The notes beneath the pieces are model-generated. The model searched no databases. It saw only the letters and a program-made list of their open reading frames with translations, and had not been told where the DNA came from. Of a stretch of 64,000 bases of DNA, positions 26,849 through 35,922 are shown piece by piece. The DNA comes from Serratia marcescens subsp. marcescens ATCC 13880 (GTDB lineage Bacteria; Pseudomonadota; Gammaproteobacteria; Enterobacterales; Enterobacteriaceae). The stretch lies in assembly GCF_017299535.1 (NCBI RefSeq), contig NZ_CP071238.1, positions 1,302,001 to 1,366,000 on the forward strand. Reading direction: 5' to 3'. The stretch's first letter is position 1, and each line of letters starts with the position of its first letter. The position numbers and the translations under genes are program-made.

Positions 26849-27331
26849 TCAGTTGAACATCACCGTCAGCGTGGCGCTGCCGAGGCTGTGGAAATGCACG
26901 TTAAAGCCCACCAGTGCGCCGCTGGACCCTTCATCCACCTCAATGCTTTCCACGTCCAGCGCGTGCACGGTGAACTGATAGCGGTGGCTTTCGCCATTCG
27001 GCGGCGCGGCGCCGCCGTAACCGGCCGAACCGAAGTCGGTACGGGTTTGCAGCGCGGCGCTCGGCAGCGGCGCTTTGCCGGAGCCTGCGCCCTGCGGCAG
27101 CTCACGCACGTCGGCCGGAATATTGGCCACCACCCAGTGCCACCAGCCGGAGCCGGTTGGGGCGTCGGGATCGTACAGGGTGACGACGAAGCTCTTGGTG
27201 CCCTCGGGCACGCCGTCCCAGGCCAGGTGCGGCGACAGGTTATCGCCGTGGTAGCCCATGCCGTTGAAGACCTGCGTCTGCGGCATTGTGCCGCCGTCCT
27301 GCAGATCGTTGCTGTACAAACGAAAAGCCAT
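26849..27331 (-). CDS. ybhB: PEBP-family protein YbhB
   Basis: Cytosolic protein of 160 aa of the phosphatidylethanolamine-binding protein (RKIP) family. Ligand-pocket motifs are NLSPHLAWDGVPEGTKSF, the DPDAPTGSGWWHWVVANIP signature and the GGAAPPNGESHRYQF loop with its conserved His. Similar in length to E. coli YbhB (158 aa). No biochemical role is established. GGGAG precedes the ATG. It is convergent with pgl and 32 nt downstream of the cation exporter on the same strand. Confidence 0.92.
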   Translation of the reverse strand: MAFRLYSNDLQDGGTMPQTQVFNGMGYHGDNLSPHLAWDGVPEGTKSFVVTLYDPDAPTGSGWWHWVVANIPADVRELPQGAGSGKAPLPSAALQTRTDFGSAGYGGAAPPNGESHRYQFTVHALDVESIEVDEGSSGALVGFNVHFHSLGSATLTVMFN

Positions 27332-27363
27332 AATGACTCCCAGTTATCGATAAACGCGGACCC

Positions 27364-28332
27364 CTAAGCTAGATCTTTTCGGTGGAACAATACAACCCCT
27401 TGCGCCAACGGCGGACGGTTGATCTCGACGGTGACATGCACCAGTTCGGGATGCGCGGCCAACAGTTGGCGCACACGATCGGCGGTGAGGGCGCGATCGG
27501 CGCTGCTCAGGGCGATGACGCAATGATATTTTCCTTTACCGATGCGGCCTACGTGCAAATCGGTCAGCGTGAGTGGGTGGCCGGAAGTGGCCAGGGTCTG
27601 ACGAATCTCTTGCGCCACGGGGGCGTCCATTTCGGCATCCAGCAAAATCTTCCCGCTATCGCGCATCAGGCTATAGGCCCAGGCGGCCACCATCATTGCG
27701 CCGACGATGCCCATCAACGGATCGAGCCAAGCGGCGCCCCAAAGCTTGCCGCCAAACAGCGCGACGAGGGCCAACACCGAGGTGGCGGCGTCGGCGATGA
27801 CGTGGATATAGGCGGAGCGCAGGTTGAGGTCATGATGAGGGTCATCGTGGTTATCCCCGTGGTGGTGATGGTGGCCGCCGCCGCGCAACAGCCAGGCGCA
27901 AAGCAGATTGACAGCCAGCCCGATCGTACCGATGGCGATGGCTTCGTTGTAATGAATCGGGCTGGGATTCAGCAGCCGCTGCGCGGACTGGAACAGCATC
28001 AGCGCCGCCACCAGCACCAACAACACCGCGCTGGTGTAACCGGCCAGCACTTCTATTTTCCAGGTGCCGAGGCTGAAGCGGCGATCCTTGGCCAACCGGC
28101 GTGCGGCGCCGTAAGCCAGCAGCGACAAGCCCAGAGCCAGCGCATGCGAGCTCATGTGCCAGCCGTCGGCCAGCAATGCCATCGAGTTAAACAGCCAACC
28201 GCCGGCGATCTCGATGACCATCATACTGGCGGTGAGTATCACCGCCCATCTGGTGTTTCTTTCGGCCAATGGGTTACCATCGTCAAAAACGTGGCTGTGC
28301 TCGCGGTGCAAAGCGGGCGCGTGAGACGTCAT
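27364..28332 (-). CDS. dmeF: DmeF-type cation diffusion facilitator (Co/Ni exporter)
   Basis: Inner-membrane metal/proton antiporter of 322 aa. Six membrane helices are visible, with the metal-site motifs LLADGWHMSSHALALG (helix 2) and HVIADAATSVLAL (helix 5). Between helices 4 and 5 lies a histidine-rich loop (GGGHHHHHGDNHDDPHHD), and the N terminus is also His-bearing (HREHSHVF). These fit the CDF group with cobalt/nickel exporters. The ATG after AGGA is preferred over an upstream in-frame TTG. It is divergent from an RcnR-type repressor, with a shared palindrome. Zinc export remains an alternative. Confidence 0.85.
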   Translation of the reverse strand: MTSHAPALHREHSHVFDDGNPLAERNTRWAVILTASMMVIEIAGGWLFNSMALLADGWHMSSHALALGLSLLAYGAARRLAKDRRFSLGTWKIEVLAGYTSAVLLVLVAALMLFQSAQRLLNPSPIHYNEAIAIGTIGLAVNLLCAWLLRGGGHHHHHGDNHDDPHHDLNLRSAYIHVIADAATSVLALVALFGGKLWGAAWLDPLMGIVGAMMVAAWAYSLMRDSGKILLDAEMDAPVAQEIRQTLATSGHPLTLTDLHVGRIGKGKYHCVIALSSADRALTADRVRQLLAAHPELVHVTVEINRPPLAQGVVLFHRKDLA

Positions 28333-28369
28333 GGTGAAGTTCCTCAGCAAAAGGTAGTGTGCTGGAATA

Positions 28370-28389
28370 TACTATACCCCAGTATAGTA
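28370..28389. promoter_or_regulatory. RcnR/DmeR-type operator between dmeF and its regulator
   Basis: TACTATAC-CCCA-GTATAGTA: perfect 8-bp AT-rich arms around a C-rich centre. The C/G tract flanked by AT-rich inverted repeats is the layout of RcnR/DmeR operators. It lies 37 nt from dmeF and 21 nt from the regulator gene, so it can control both. Confidence 0.75.
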
Positions 28390-28410
28390 AATAACAATCG
28401 GGCGGAAATA

Positions 28411-28686
28411 ATGAGCCATACCCTCAGAGATCAAAAGAAGCTGTTGGCGCGGGTGCGCCGCATTAAAGGGCAGGCCGAAGCGCTGGAGCGCGCGCTGGAG
28501 AGCGGCGGCGAATGTTCTGCTGTTCTGCAGCAGATCGCGGCGGTGCGCGGCGCGGTCAACGGTTTAATGGCGCAGGTGCTGGAAGGGCATGTGCGCGAAC
28601 ATCTGGCTGCCGCGGACGCTACGCCGCAGCAGCGTGAGCAGGACATCGAGCAATTGATGACCGTTTTACGTTCTTATATGAAGTAA
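28411..28686 (+). CDS. RcnR/DmeR-family nickel/cobalt-sensing repressor
   Basis: All-helical CsoR/RcnR-family repressor of 91 aa. The four RcnR metal ligands are all present at the RcnR positions: His3, Cys35, His60 and His64. The family core VRRIKGQAEALERAL and AVLQQIAAVRGAVNGLM is intact. Keeping His3 and His64 argues for Ni/Co sensing, not copper or formaldehyde. It is divergent from the exporter gene and probably represses it until metal binds. The DUF1232 gene begins 2 nt after its stop. Confidence 0.9.
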   Translation: MSHTLRDQKKLLARVRRIKGQAEALERALESGGECSAVLQQIAAVRGAVNGLMAQVLEGHVREHLAAADATPQQREQDIEQLMTVLRSYMK

Positions 28687-28688
28687 TC

Positions 28689-29090
28689 ATGATTTCACTG
28701 AAAAAACGCACGCCGTGGTTCGGTTGGTTGCGCCGTTGGGCCAAAGGCATCAAACGCGATATCTACGCGCTGTGGCTGGCCGCCCGTGATAAGCGCACCC
28801 CATGGTACGCCAAGCTCATCGCGCTGCTGGTGGCCGGCTATGCGATCTCGCCAATCGATTTGATCCCGGATTTCATTCCGGTGCTGGGCTATCTGGACGA
28901 TGTGATCATCGTGCCGTTGGGCATCATGCTGGCGGTGCGCCTGATCCCCAAACCGCTGATGGCCGAGCTGCGTGAGAAGGCGCAAAAGCGCGTCGATAAC
29001 CCCACCGGCCGCATGGCGGCGGCGATGATCATTTTACTCTGGCTGCTGTGTCTGGGATTGCTGGCCCGCTATCTGGACCAGCATTGGTAA
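28689..29090 (+). CDS. YkvA-type DUF1232 small membrane protein
   Basis: Protein of 133 aa. The DUF1232 core is visible as ARDKRTPWYAKLIALLVAGYAISPIDLIPDFIPVLGYLDD (around residues 32-72, quoted only in part as YAISPIDLIPDFIPVLG), with the conserved PxDxxPD motif. A second hydrophobic segment near the C terminus (about 108-127) suggests membrane anchoring. Function unknown. It starts 2 nt after the RcnR-type gene and is probably co-transcribed, although a link to metal handling is not established. It is convergent with bioA, 4 nt apart. Confidence 0.85.
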   Translation: MISLKKRTPWFGWLRRWAKGIKRDIYALWLAARDKRTPWYAKLIALLVAGYAISPIDLIPDFIPVLGYLDDVIIVPLGIMLAVRLIPKPLMAELREKAQKRVDNPTGRMAAAMIILLWLLCLGLLARYLDQHW

Positions 29091-29094
29091 GGCA

Positions 29095-30369
29095 TTAACG
29101 CGCGGCGGCGGCCACGGCGGCGGTCAGGCGGCTGAGCTGTTCCGCTTCGATGATGTAAGGCGGCATCAGGTAAATCAGTTTGCCGAATGGCCGGATCCAT
29201 ACCCCGCGCTCGACGAACCCGCGCTGCAGCTCGGCGACATCCACCGGTTCGCGCATCTCCACCACCCCAATCGCCCCCAGCACCCGCACGTCCGCCACCT
29301 TCGGCAGCGCCGCCAACGGCAGCAGTTCCCGCTTCAACTGGGCTTCGATGGCGCTCACCTGCGCCTGCCAGCGATTTTCCGCCAGCAGCGCCAGGCTGGC
29401 GTCCGCCACCGCACAGGCCAGCGGGTTGCCCATAAAGGTCGGCCCGTGCATAAAGCAGCCGGCCGCGCCGTTGCTGATGGTCTCCGCTACGTGGCGGGTG
29501 GTCAGGGTAGCGGACAGCGTCATGTAGCCGCCGGTCAGCGCCTTGCCCAGGCAGAGAATGTCCGGCACCACCTGCGCGTGTTCGCAGGCGAACAGCTTGC
29601 CGGTGCGGCCGAAGCCGGTGGCGATCTCATCGGCGATCAGCAGCACCTGATGGCGATCGCACAGCTCGCGCACCCGCTTGAGGTAGGTTGGGTGGTAGAT
29701 GCGCATGCCGCCGGCGCCTTGCACCACCGGTTCCAGGATCACCGCCGCCACTTCACCGGCGTGCTGCTCCAGCAGCGCGGCGAACGGCGCAATGTCCTCT
29801 TCGCGCCATTCCTCATCGAAGCGGCACTGCGGTGCGGTGGCGAACAGGTGCGGCGCCAGATAGCCCTGATAGAGGCTGTGCATCGAGTTGTCCGGATCGC
29901 AGACCGACATCGCGCCGAAGGTATCGCCGTGATAGCCGTGGCGCAGCGTCAGGATGCGCTGCCGGCGCTCGCCGCGCGCCTGCCAATACTGCAGCGCCAT
30001 CTTCAGCGACACTTCCACCGCCACCGAACCGGAATCCGCCAGGAACACGCACTGCAGCGCTTCCGGCGTCATCTCCACCAGCCGACGGCACAGCGAGATG
30101 GCGGCCGGATGGGTGATGCCGCCGAACATCACGTGCGACATCTTCTCCAGTTGCTGACTGGCGGCCTGATTCAGACTCGGATGGTTGTACCCGTGGATCG
30201 CCGCCCACCAGGAGGACATGCCGTCCACCAGACGCCGGCCATCCGCCAGCTGCAGCTCGACGCCGCTGGCCGACTCGATCGGGTAACAGGGCAACGGGCG
30301 GCTCATGGAGGTGTAGGGATGCCAGATATGGCGTTGGTCAAACGCCAGGTCGGAAGCGGTGACAGACAT
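29095..30369 (-). CDS. bioA: Adenosylmethionine-8-amino-7-oxononanoate transaminase
   Basis: PLP enzyme of 424 aa making 7,8-diaminopelargonate from KAPA, with SAM as amino donor. Visible features are HIWHPYTSM at the N terminus, the substrate-site [13 protein letters not shown], the PLP-phosphate turn [23 protein letters not shown] (Asp contacting PLP) and the Schiff-base lysine in [12 protein letters not shown]. Start [10 protein letters not shown] chosen by similarity to E. coli BioA. It is divergent from bioBFCD over a BirA operator. Confidence 0.96.
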   Translation of the reverse strand: MSVTASDLAFDQRHIWHPYTSMSRPLPCYPIESASGVELQLADGRRLVDGMSSWWAAIHGYNHPSLNQAASQQLEKMSHVMFGGITHPAAISLCRRLVEMTPEALQCVFLADSGSVAVEVSLKMALQYWQARGERRQRILTLRHGYHGDTFGAMSVCDPDNSMHSLYQGYLAPHLFATAPQCRFDEEWREEDIAPFAALLEQHAGEVAAVILEPVVQGAGGMRIYHPTYLKRVRELCDRHQVLLIADEIATGFGRTGKLFACEHAQVVPDILCLGKALTGGYMTLSATLTTRHVAETISNGAAGCFMHGPTFMGNPLACAVADASLALLAENRWQAQVSAIEAQLKRELLPLAALPKVADVRVLGAIGVVEMREPVDVAELQRGFVERGVWIRPFGKLIYLMPPYIIEAEQLSRLTAAVAAAAR

Positions 30370-30371
30370 AC

Positions 30372-30405
30372 TTGTAAACCAAATTGAATTAAGATTGGTT
30401 GACAG
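30372..30405. promoter_or_regulatory. BirA (biotin repressor) operator
   Basis: TTGTAAACC-N16-GGTTGACAG matches the BirA operator TTGTAAACC-N15/16-GGTTTACAA with two right-arm differences. It lies between the divergent bioA and bioB genes, as in E. coli. Confidence 0.9.
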
Positions 30406-30457
30406 TATATCCACAATATTTAAACTGGCGACACTTTTTCGTTTTGGAGACGCCATG

Positions 30458-31495
30458 ATGGCCGATCGCATTCACTGGACAGTAGGGCAAGCCCAGGCCC
30501 TGTTTGATAAACCGCTGCTTGAACTGCTGTTCGAAGCGCAAACCGTACACCGCCGGCACTTCGACCCGCGTCAGGTGCAGGTCAGCACGCTGCTGTCGAT
30601 CAAAACCGGCGCTTGCCCGGAAGACTGTAAATACTGCCCGCAGAGCTCACGCTACAAGACCGGCCTGGAGTCGGAGCGACTGATGCAGGTTGAGCAGGTG
30701 CTGGAATCGGCGCGCAAAGCCAAAGCGAACGGCTCGACCCGTTTTTGCATGGGCGCGGCGTGGAAGAACCCGCACGAGCGCGATATGCCTTATTTGCAGC
30801 AGATGGTGCAGGGCGTGAAAGCGATGGGCATGGAAACCTGCATGACGCTGGGCACGCTTGACGGTACTCAGGCCGAGCGGTTGGCGGAAGCCGGATTGGA
30901 TTACTACAACCATAACCTCGACACCTCGCCGGAGTTCTACGGCAACATCATCACCACCCGCAGCTACCAGGAGCGTCTGGATACGCTCGACAAGGTGCGC
31001 GACGCCGGCATCAAAGTGTGCTCCGGCGGCATCGTCGGGCTGGGTGAAACGGTGCGCGACCGCGCTGGGCTGCTGGTGCAGCTGGCCAACCTGCCGAAAC
31101 CGCCGGAGAGCGTGCCGATCAACATGCTGGTGAAGGTGAAAGGCACGCCGCTGGCGGATAACGACGACGTCGATCCGTTTGACTTCATCCGCACCATCGC
31201 GGTGGCGCGCATCATGATGCCATCCTCTTATGTCCGCCTTTCCGCCGGCCGTGAACAGATGAACGAACAGACGCAGGCGATGTGCTTCATGGCCGGCGCC
31301 AACTCCATCTTCTACGGTTGCAAGCTGCTGACCACGCCGAATCCGGAAGAAGATAAGGATCTGCAGCTGTTCCGCAAGCTGGGATTGAACCCGCAGCAGA
31401 CCGCCACCGAACACGGCGACAACCAGCAACAGCAGGTGCTGGCCAAGCAACTGCTGAACGCCGATACCGCCGAGTTTTACAACGCGGCGCCGTGA
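30458..31495 (+). CDS. bioB: Biotin synthase
   Basis: Radical-SAM enzyme of 345 aa inserting sulphur into dethiobiotin. The radical cluster motif is [12 protein letters not shown] and the second cluster ligands lie around FCMGAAW, the CMTLG strand and [10 protein letters not shown], with the conserved Arg in [10 protein letters not shown]. Two adjacent ATGs are possible; the second is 7 nt after TGGAGA and is preferred. First gene of bioBFCD, overlapping bioF by 1 nt (TGATG). Confidence 0.96.
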   Translation: MADRIHWTVGQAQALFDKPLLELLFEAQTVHRRHFDPRQVQVSTLLSIKTGACPEDCKYCPQSSRYKTGLESERLMQVEQVLESARKAKANGSTRFCMGAAWKNPHERDMPYLQQMVQGVKAMGMETCMTLGTLDGTQAERLAEAGLDYYNHNLDTSPEFYGNIITTRSYQERLDTLDKVRDAGIKVCSGGIVGLGETVRDRAGLLVQLANLPKPPESVPINMLVKVKGTPLADNDDVDPFDFIRTIAVARIMMPSSYVRLSAGREQMNEQTQAMCFMAGANSIFYGCKLLTTPNPEEDKDLQLFRKLGLNPQQTATEHGDNQQQQVLAKQLLNADTAEFYNAAP

Positions 31496-32646
31496 TGAGC
31501 TGGCCACAACGCATCGAGCAGGCGCTGGCGGAGCGGCGCCTCAACGCCGCCTACCGTCGGCGACAGGCCACCGAGGGCGGCAACGGCCGCCAGATCCGGC
31601 TCGACGATCGTCTCTATCTGAACTTCTCCGGTAACGACTACCTGGGGCTGAGCCAGGATGCGCGGGTGATCGCCGCCTGGCAGCAGGGCGCGCAGCGTTA
31701 CGGCATCGGCAGCGGCGGTTCGGGCCACGTCACCGGCTTTAGCGTGGCGCATCAGGCGCTGGAAGAGCAACTGGCGGCGTGGCTCGGCTATCCGCGCGCG
31801 CTGCTGTTCATCTCCGGTTACGCCGCCAACCAGGCGGTGCTGGCGGCGTTGATGCAGAAGGGCGATCGCATTTTGGCCGATCGCCTCAGCCACGCCTCGC
31901 TGCTGGAGGCGGCGGCGCAGTCGCCGGCCGAGCTGCGCCGGTTTCAGCACAATCAGCCGCAGGCTTTGGCGGATTTGCTGGCCAAACCCTGCGACGGGCA
32001 GCGGCTGGCGGTGACCGAAGGGGTGTTCAGCATGGACGGCGATGGCGCGCCATTGGCGGAACTGTACCGCTTAACCCGCGCGGCGGGCGCCTGGCTGATG
32101 GTGGACGATGCCCACGGCGTCGGCGTGCGCGGCGAGCAAGGCCGCGGCAGCTGCTGGCAGCAGGGCGTGCGCCCTGAACTGCTGGTGGCGACCTTCGGCA
32201 AGGCGTTCGGCGTCAGCGGCGCGGCGGTGCTGTGCGATGAGGCGACCGCCGAGTATCTGCTGCAGTTCGCCCGCCATCTGATTTACAGCACCGCGATGCC
32301 GCCGGCGCAGGCCTGCGCGCTGCAGGCGGCGCTGGCCCGCATTCAAGAGGGCGATGAACTGCGCGCCCGGCTGCAGGACAATATTCGCCGTTTCCGCCAG
32401 GGCGCGGCGCCGTTGGCGCTGACCCTGACGGACTCCGACACCGCCATCCAGCCGCTGCTGGTGGGTGACAATCAACGCGCGCTCGATCTGGCGACCCGCC
32501 TGCGCGAGCGGGGGCTGTGGGTGAGCGCCATCCGTCCGCCGACGGTGCCGCCGGGCGGCGCGCGGCTGCGTATTACCCTGACGGCGGCGCACCAGCCGCA
32601 GGACATCGATCGCCTGCTGGAGGTATTGCATGACGTCAGCCAATGA
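31495..32646 (+). CDS. bioF: 8-amino-7-oxononanoate synthase
   Basis: PLP-dependent enzyme of 383 aa joining pimeloyl thioester and alanine to KAPA. Family motifs: [38 protein letters not shown] and the PLP lysine in [12 protein letters not shown]. The ATG overlaps the bioB stop; an in-frame GTG one codon earlier is less likely. Its end overlaps bioC by 17 nt. Confidence 0.96.
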   Translation: MSWPQRIEQALAERRLNAAYRRRQATEGGNGRQIRLDDRLYLNFSGNDYLGLSQDARVIAAWQQGAQRYGIGSGGSGHVTGFSVAHQALEEQLAAWLGYPRALLFISGYAANQAVLAALMQKGDRILADRLSHASLLEAAAQSPAELRRFQHNQPQALADLLAKPCDGQRLAVTEGVFSMDGDGAPLAELYRLTRAAGAWLMVDDAHGVGVRGEQGRGSCWQQGVRPELLVATFGKAFGVSGAAVLCDEATAEYLLQFARHLIYSTAMPPAQACALQAALARIQEGDELRARLQDNIRRFRQGAAPLALTLTDSDTAIQPLLVGDNQRALDLATRLRERGLWVSAIRPPTVPPGGARLRITLTAAHQPQDIDRLLEVLHDVSQ

Positions 32647-33397
32647 CAGGGTGAACAAACAGGCGGTCGCCTCGGCCTTCAGCCGCGCGGCCGGCAGCTA
32701 CGACGCCGCCGCCGCGCTGCAGCGTGACGTTGGCGAGCGCTTACTGGGGATGGGGAGTTCCCACCCGGGCGAACGGCTGCTGGACGCCGGCTGCGGCACC
32801 GGCTATTTCAGCCGTATGTGGCGCGAGCGCGGCAAGCAGGTGACCGCGCTCGATCTGGCGCCGGGGATGTTAGCGTTCGCCCGTCAGCAACAGGCGGCGC
32901 ACCATTATCTGCTGGGCGATATCGAACAGGTGCCACTGCCCGACGCGGCGATGGACATCTGTTTCAGCAGCCTGGTAGTGCAGTGGTGCAGCGATCTGCC
33001 CGCTGCGCTGGCGGAGCTGTATCGCGTGACCCGTCCCGGCGGCGTGATCCTGTTTTCCACGCTGGCGGCGGGCTCGCTGGAGGAATTGGGGGACGCCTGG
33101 CAACAGGTGGACGGCGAACGTCACGTGAACGCCTTTTTGCCGTTGACGCAGATCCGCGCCGCCTGCGCTGCCTATCGACACGAGCTGGTGACGGAATTAC
33201 GCACCCTGAACTACCCGGACGTGATGACGCTGATGCGTTCGCTCAAGGGCATCGGGGCGACGCATTTGCATCAGGGGCGCGAGGGCGGCCTGATGTCGCG
33301 CGGCCGTCTCGCCGCGTTGCAGGCGGCTTACCCGTGCCGGCAGGGACAGTTCCCGCTCAGCTATCATCTGGCTTATGGAGTGATTTATCGTGATTAA
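32630..33397 (+). CDS. bioC: Malonyl-ACP O-methyltransferase
   Basis: SAM-dependent methyltransferase of 255 aa that methylates malonyl-ACP, disguising it for fatty acid elongation to pimeloyl-ACP. Motif I is [15 protein letters not shown], followed by [11 protein letters not shown] and [24 protein letters not shown]; the C-terminal [13 protein letters not shown] is characteristic of BioC. The sequence is almost identical to the S. marcescens BioC I know, which is the best species marker in this window. bioD begins 8 nt inside its end. Confidence 0.97.
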   Translation: MTSANDRVNKQAVASAFSRAAGSYDAAAALQRDVGERLLGMGSSHPGERLLDAGCGTGYFSRMWRERGKQVTALDLAPGMLAFARQQQAAHHYLLGDIEQVPLPDAAMDICFSSLVVQWCSDLPAALAELYRVTRPGGVILFSTLAAGSLEELGDAWQQVDGERHVNAFLPLTQIRAACAAYRHELVTELRTLNYPDVMTLMRSLKGIGATHLHQGREGGLMSRGRLAALQAAYPCRQGQFPLSYHLAYGVIYRD

Positions 33398-34064
33398 ACG
33401 TTGGTTCGTGACCGGCACCGACACCGAAGTGGGGAAAACCGTCGCCAGCAGCGCCTTGCTGCAGGCCGCCAACCGGGCGGGTTACCGCAGCGCCGGCTAT
33501 AAGCCGGTCGCTTCCGGCAGCGAGATGACCGCCGAGGGGCTGCGCAACGGCGACGCGCTGGCGCTGCAGGCCAACAGCGGCGTGGCGCTGGATTACGACG
33601 AAGTGAACCCTTACGTTTTTGCCGAACCGACCTCGCCGCATATCGTCAGCGCCGATGAAGGCCGGCCGATCGACGCGGCGCGGCTGTCCGACGGCCTGCG
33701 CCGGCTGGAGCAGCGCGCCGACTGGGTGCTGGTCGAGGGCGCCGGCGGGTGGTTTACTCCGCTGTCGGCGGAGTACACCTTCGCCGACTGGGTACGGCAG
33801 GAGCAACTGCCGGTGATCCTGGTGGTGGGCATCAAACTGGGGTGCATCAACCACGCGGTGCTGACGGCGCAGGCGGTGCAACAGGCGGGGCTGACGCTGG
33901 CCGGTTGGATCGCCAACGACGTGACGCCGCCGGGGCGGCGGCATCAGGAATACCTGGCCACGCTGCGCCGCATGCTGCCGGCGCCGCTGCTGGGCGAAAT
34001 CCCGCACCTGCCGCAGGCCGAACGGGCGCGGTTGGGGCAGTATCTGGACATCAGCCTGCTATAA
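33390..34064 (+). CDS. bioD: Dethiobiotin synthetase
   Basis: ATP-dependent ring closure of diaminopelargonate with CO2. 224 aa, P-loop fold with FVTGTDTEVGKTVAS (Walker A), KPVASGSE (substrate lysine) and VEGAGGWFTPL (metal/carbamate loop). The start is GTG, overlapping bioC by 8 nt, so translation is coupled. Last gene of bioBFCD; a hairpin follows. Confidence 0.96.
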   Translation: MIKRWFVTGTDTEVGKTVASSALLQAANRAGYRSAGYKPVASGSEMTAEGLRNGDALALQANSGVALDYDEVNPYVFAEPTSPHIVSADEGRPIDAARLSDGLRRLEQRADWVLVEGAGGWFTPLSAEYTFADWVRQEQLPVILVVGIKLGCINHAVLTAQAVQQAGLTLAGWIANDVTPPGRRHQEYLATLRRMLPAPLLGEIPHLPQAERARLGQYLDISLL

Positions 34065-34075
34065 ACAAACGCCCC

Positions 34076-34096
34076 ATGAGGGGGACCCCCCCTCAT
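34076..34096. terminator. Hairpin between bioD and the UrtE-like gene
   Basis: ATGAGGGGG (34076-34084) pairs with CCCCCTCAT (34088-34096) in the gap between convergent genes. T-rich CTTCCTTCC follows on the plus strand. Its right arm reaches into the last codons of the UrtE-like gene. Confidence 0.65.
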
Positions 34097-34815
34097 CTTC
34101 CTTCCTGTCCCGCCAGCCCGGCGCCGATCAGCGCCTCATCCAGCTGCGCCAGCGCGCCGTGCGCCACGGTGCGCCCGCTATCCAACAGGCAAAAGCGGTC
34201 CGCCACCCGGCGCACGAACGGCAGCTGATGTTCTACCAGCAAAATGGTCATGCCCAATTCATAGTTGAGCCTGCGGATCACGTTGCCGATGTCGGCGGCG
34301 ATCGAGGGCGGCACGCCCGCCGTGGGTTCGTCGAGGATCAGCAGCGCCGGCTCCTGCGCCAGCGCACGACCGATCGCCAACTGGCGCTGGGCGCCTTCGC
34401 ACAGATCGCCGGCGCGGCGGGTACGCATCTGGCGCAAATTGGGAAACAGGCTGTAGATCAGCGGCGGAATGCGGCGAGGGGCGCCGCGCACGGCCATCTG
34501 CGCCACCTGCAGATTCTCTTCCACGCTCAGCTGCGAGAAGAGTTGCCGCCCTTGCGGGACGTGGCTGATGCCCAGTGCCGCGCGGCGCTCCATCGGTTGC
34601 AGCAGCAGGTTTTGCGGCGGCTGATCCGCCGGCTGCCAGGTCATGCTGCCGCTCACCACCGGCAAATGCCCCATGATGCAGTTGACCAGCGTGGTCTTGC
34701 CCACGCCGTTGCGCCCGAGCAGCACGGTGCACTGGCCGCGCGGCAGCTCCAGGTTGATGTCCCACAGGGTGTGGTTTTGACCGTAGAATTGATTGACCGA
34801 TCTCAGGCTCAGCAT
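34093..34815 (-). CDS. Orphan UrtE-like ABC ATPase with degenerate signature motif
   Basis: ATPase of 240 aa of the LivF/UrtE type, closest by eye to UrtE of urea importers (GRNGVGKTTLVNCIMGHLP, then GISHVPQGRQLFSQLSVEEN, AIGRALAQEPALLILDEP). Walker A and B are intact, but the ABC signature, normally LSGGQ, reads LCEGAQ, and the following TEGIQPS-type motif reads TAGVPPS. No urtA-D or other permease gene is near. GGAG precedes the ATG, and codon use is like its neighbours, so it is an intact reading frame. It may work with components elsewhere or be decaying. Confidence 0.8.
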   Translation of the reverse strand: MLSLRSVNQFYGQNHTLWDINLELPRGQCTVLLGRNGVGKTTLVNCIMGHLPVVSGSMTWQPADQPPQNLLLQPMERRAALGISHVPQGRQLFSQLSVEENLQVAQMAVRGAPRRIPPLIYSLFPNLRQMRTRRAGDLCEGAQRQLAIGRALAQEPALLILDEPTAGVPPSIAADIGNVIRRLNYELGMTILLVEHQLPFVRRVADRFCLLDSGRTVAHGALAQLDEALIGAGLAGQEGR

Positions 34816-35470
34816 TTGGCATTCTCCTCATAGACGCTCGTTTCACTCGTTGGCGGGGGACAGCAAAGGCCGCATGCGCGGCGAATTTCCCGAGTGTGGC
34901 AATGTCTGGAACAAGATGCCGTCCGTCCAATGAGCCAGAGCAAGGTCTGCGGTGGACGGAATGACAGTCAATATGTCGTTAAAAACGACGCTTGTGACGA
35001 CTTGGTGTCGTTCTTGCGCTTTTACAGGCGATAGCACCGCGAGGGGTACACGCTGCGGCTGGCAGCGCATCACGCTGCCGCACCGCATTTATACGCAGGA
35101 AGATAAAGCAACTCTCAGGCCAGTTTTACCGCCGGGTGAAAACGGGGATTGTTATCGCCTTGTTAACCGCTGGTCAGGCCTGACGTGCGCTGCCGTGACA
35201 GCCTGAAAATACGCGGGGAAGTTAACCCGGACGTTTTTTGCACTCTTGTGGTGCTCTTCGGTGAGGGCATGGTGCAAGGCATTGCGCCGCCGTCAAGCGC
35301 GATCCGCGAGAAAGGGGCCGATGCGATTTTGGCAATGGGGATTTTTAGTATTAATCGGCATAAACAAAGCGATATTTTTATGAAAAAATAACTAAAAAAG
35401 CCATTTTGGCGAGTGTAAAGGGCGAAAAGCTTTCTTTCTGTAACTCCCGCCCCGGGCGGGGCGGTGAGAG
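34816..35470. other. Long stretch without a supportable gene
   Basis: Between the UrtE-like gene and the uvrB control region. Short frames exist (for example 34952-35206 and 35185-35391, plus strand) but none has a ribosome site with recognisable protein family content. The right part (35340-35420) is clearly more AT-rich than the surroundings. A 7-bp-arm GC hairpin, CCGCCCC-GGGC-GGGGCGG, lies at 35447-35464. It may hold a small RNA or a decayed gene; I cannot support either. Confidence 0.5.
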
Positions 35471-35493
35471 TTATCCACTATTCCTGTGGATAA
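35471..35493. promoter_or_regulatory. Inverted pair of DnaA boxes upstream of uvrB
   Basis: TTATCCACT (35471-35479, one mismatch) faces TGTGGATAA (35485-35493, perfect DnaA box on the minus strand). A DnaA box upstream of uvrB is also reported in E. coli. It lies about 430 nt before the uvrB start. Confidence 0.65.
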
Positions 35494-35790
35494 CCTTGTG
35501 TATTAGATTTAGAAAAACGCTGTAAAGCGAGAGCGGACGCGGGTTCTGTTCGCTTTGCCCGCATTCTCGTCTTTTTATTAAATATCTTATATATCAATAG
35601 ATTAATTAAAATCAAGACGCAGGGGTATTGATCAGGTCTCTATGTATGATTTTTCGACGCGGTGCTATCAATAAGTTAATTCGCGGCAAGTTCTGGGGAT
35701 AAATCTGTTATTGACAATAAAAATGTCACCCCGCTGTAACGTCACGGTGCAACGGCATTGCCGCAGTGCCGGGCGCGGCGACGAATCCGC

Positions 35791-35818
35791 TTGAAGCTGG
35801 TTTTATATCCAGTATCAT
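35791..35818 (+). promoter_or_regulatory. SOS promoter of uvrB with embedded LexA box
   Basis: -35 TTGAAG (35791-35796), 16-bp spacer, -10 TATCAT (35813-35818). The spacer holds the LexA box AGCTGGTTTTATATCCAGTA (35795-35814), CTG-N10-CAG with AT-rich centre. LexA would cover both promoter elements. Confidence 0.85.
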
Positions 35819-35922
35819 GGGCACTGGCGCAAATCGCCGACACTTTCCATAATTAGGGGCCATGTCCGGCGCAGAGCCGGCTGGCCGCCTGAGCGCGCGC
35901 ATCTCCACAGGGTAGCCGAGCA

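Noticed and set aside
35269..35286. Possible sigma-54 promoter (TGG...TTGC)
   Set aside because: The GG-GC distance is one base too long for a -24/-12 element.
35185..35391. 68-codon frame in the uvrB upstream gap, faintly recalling a cyanase-like end
   Set aside because: The resemblance covers only scattered residues, and there is no ribosome site or conserved active residue.
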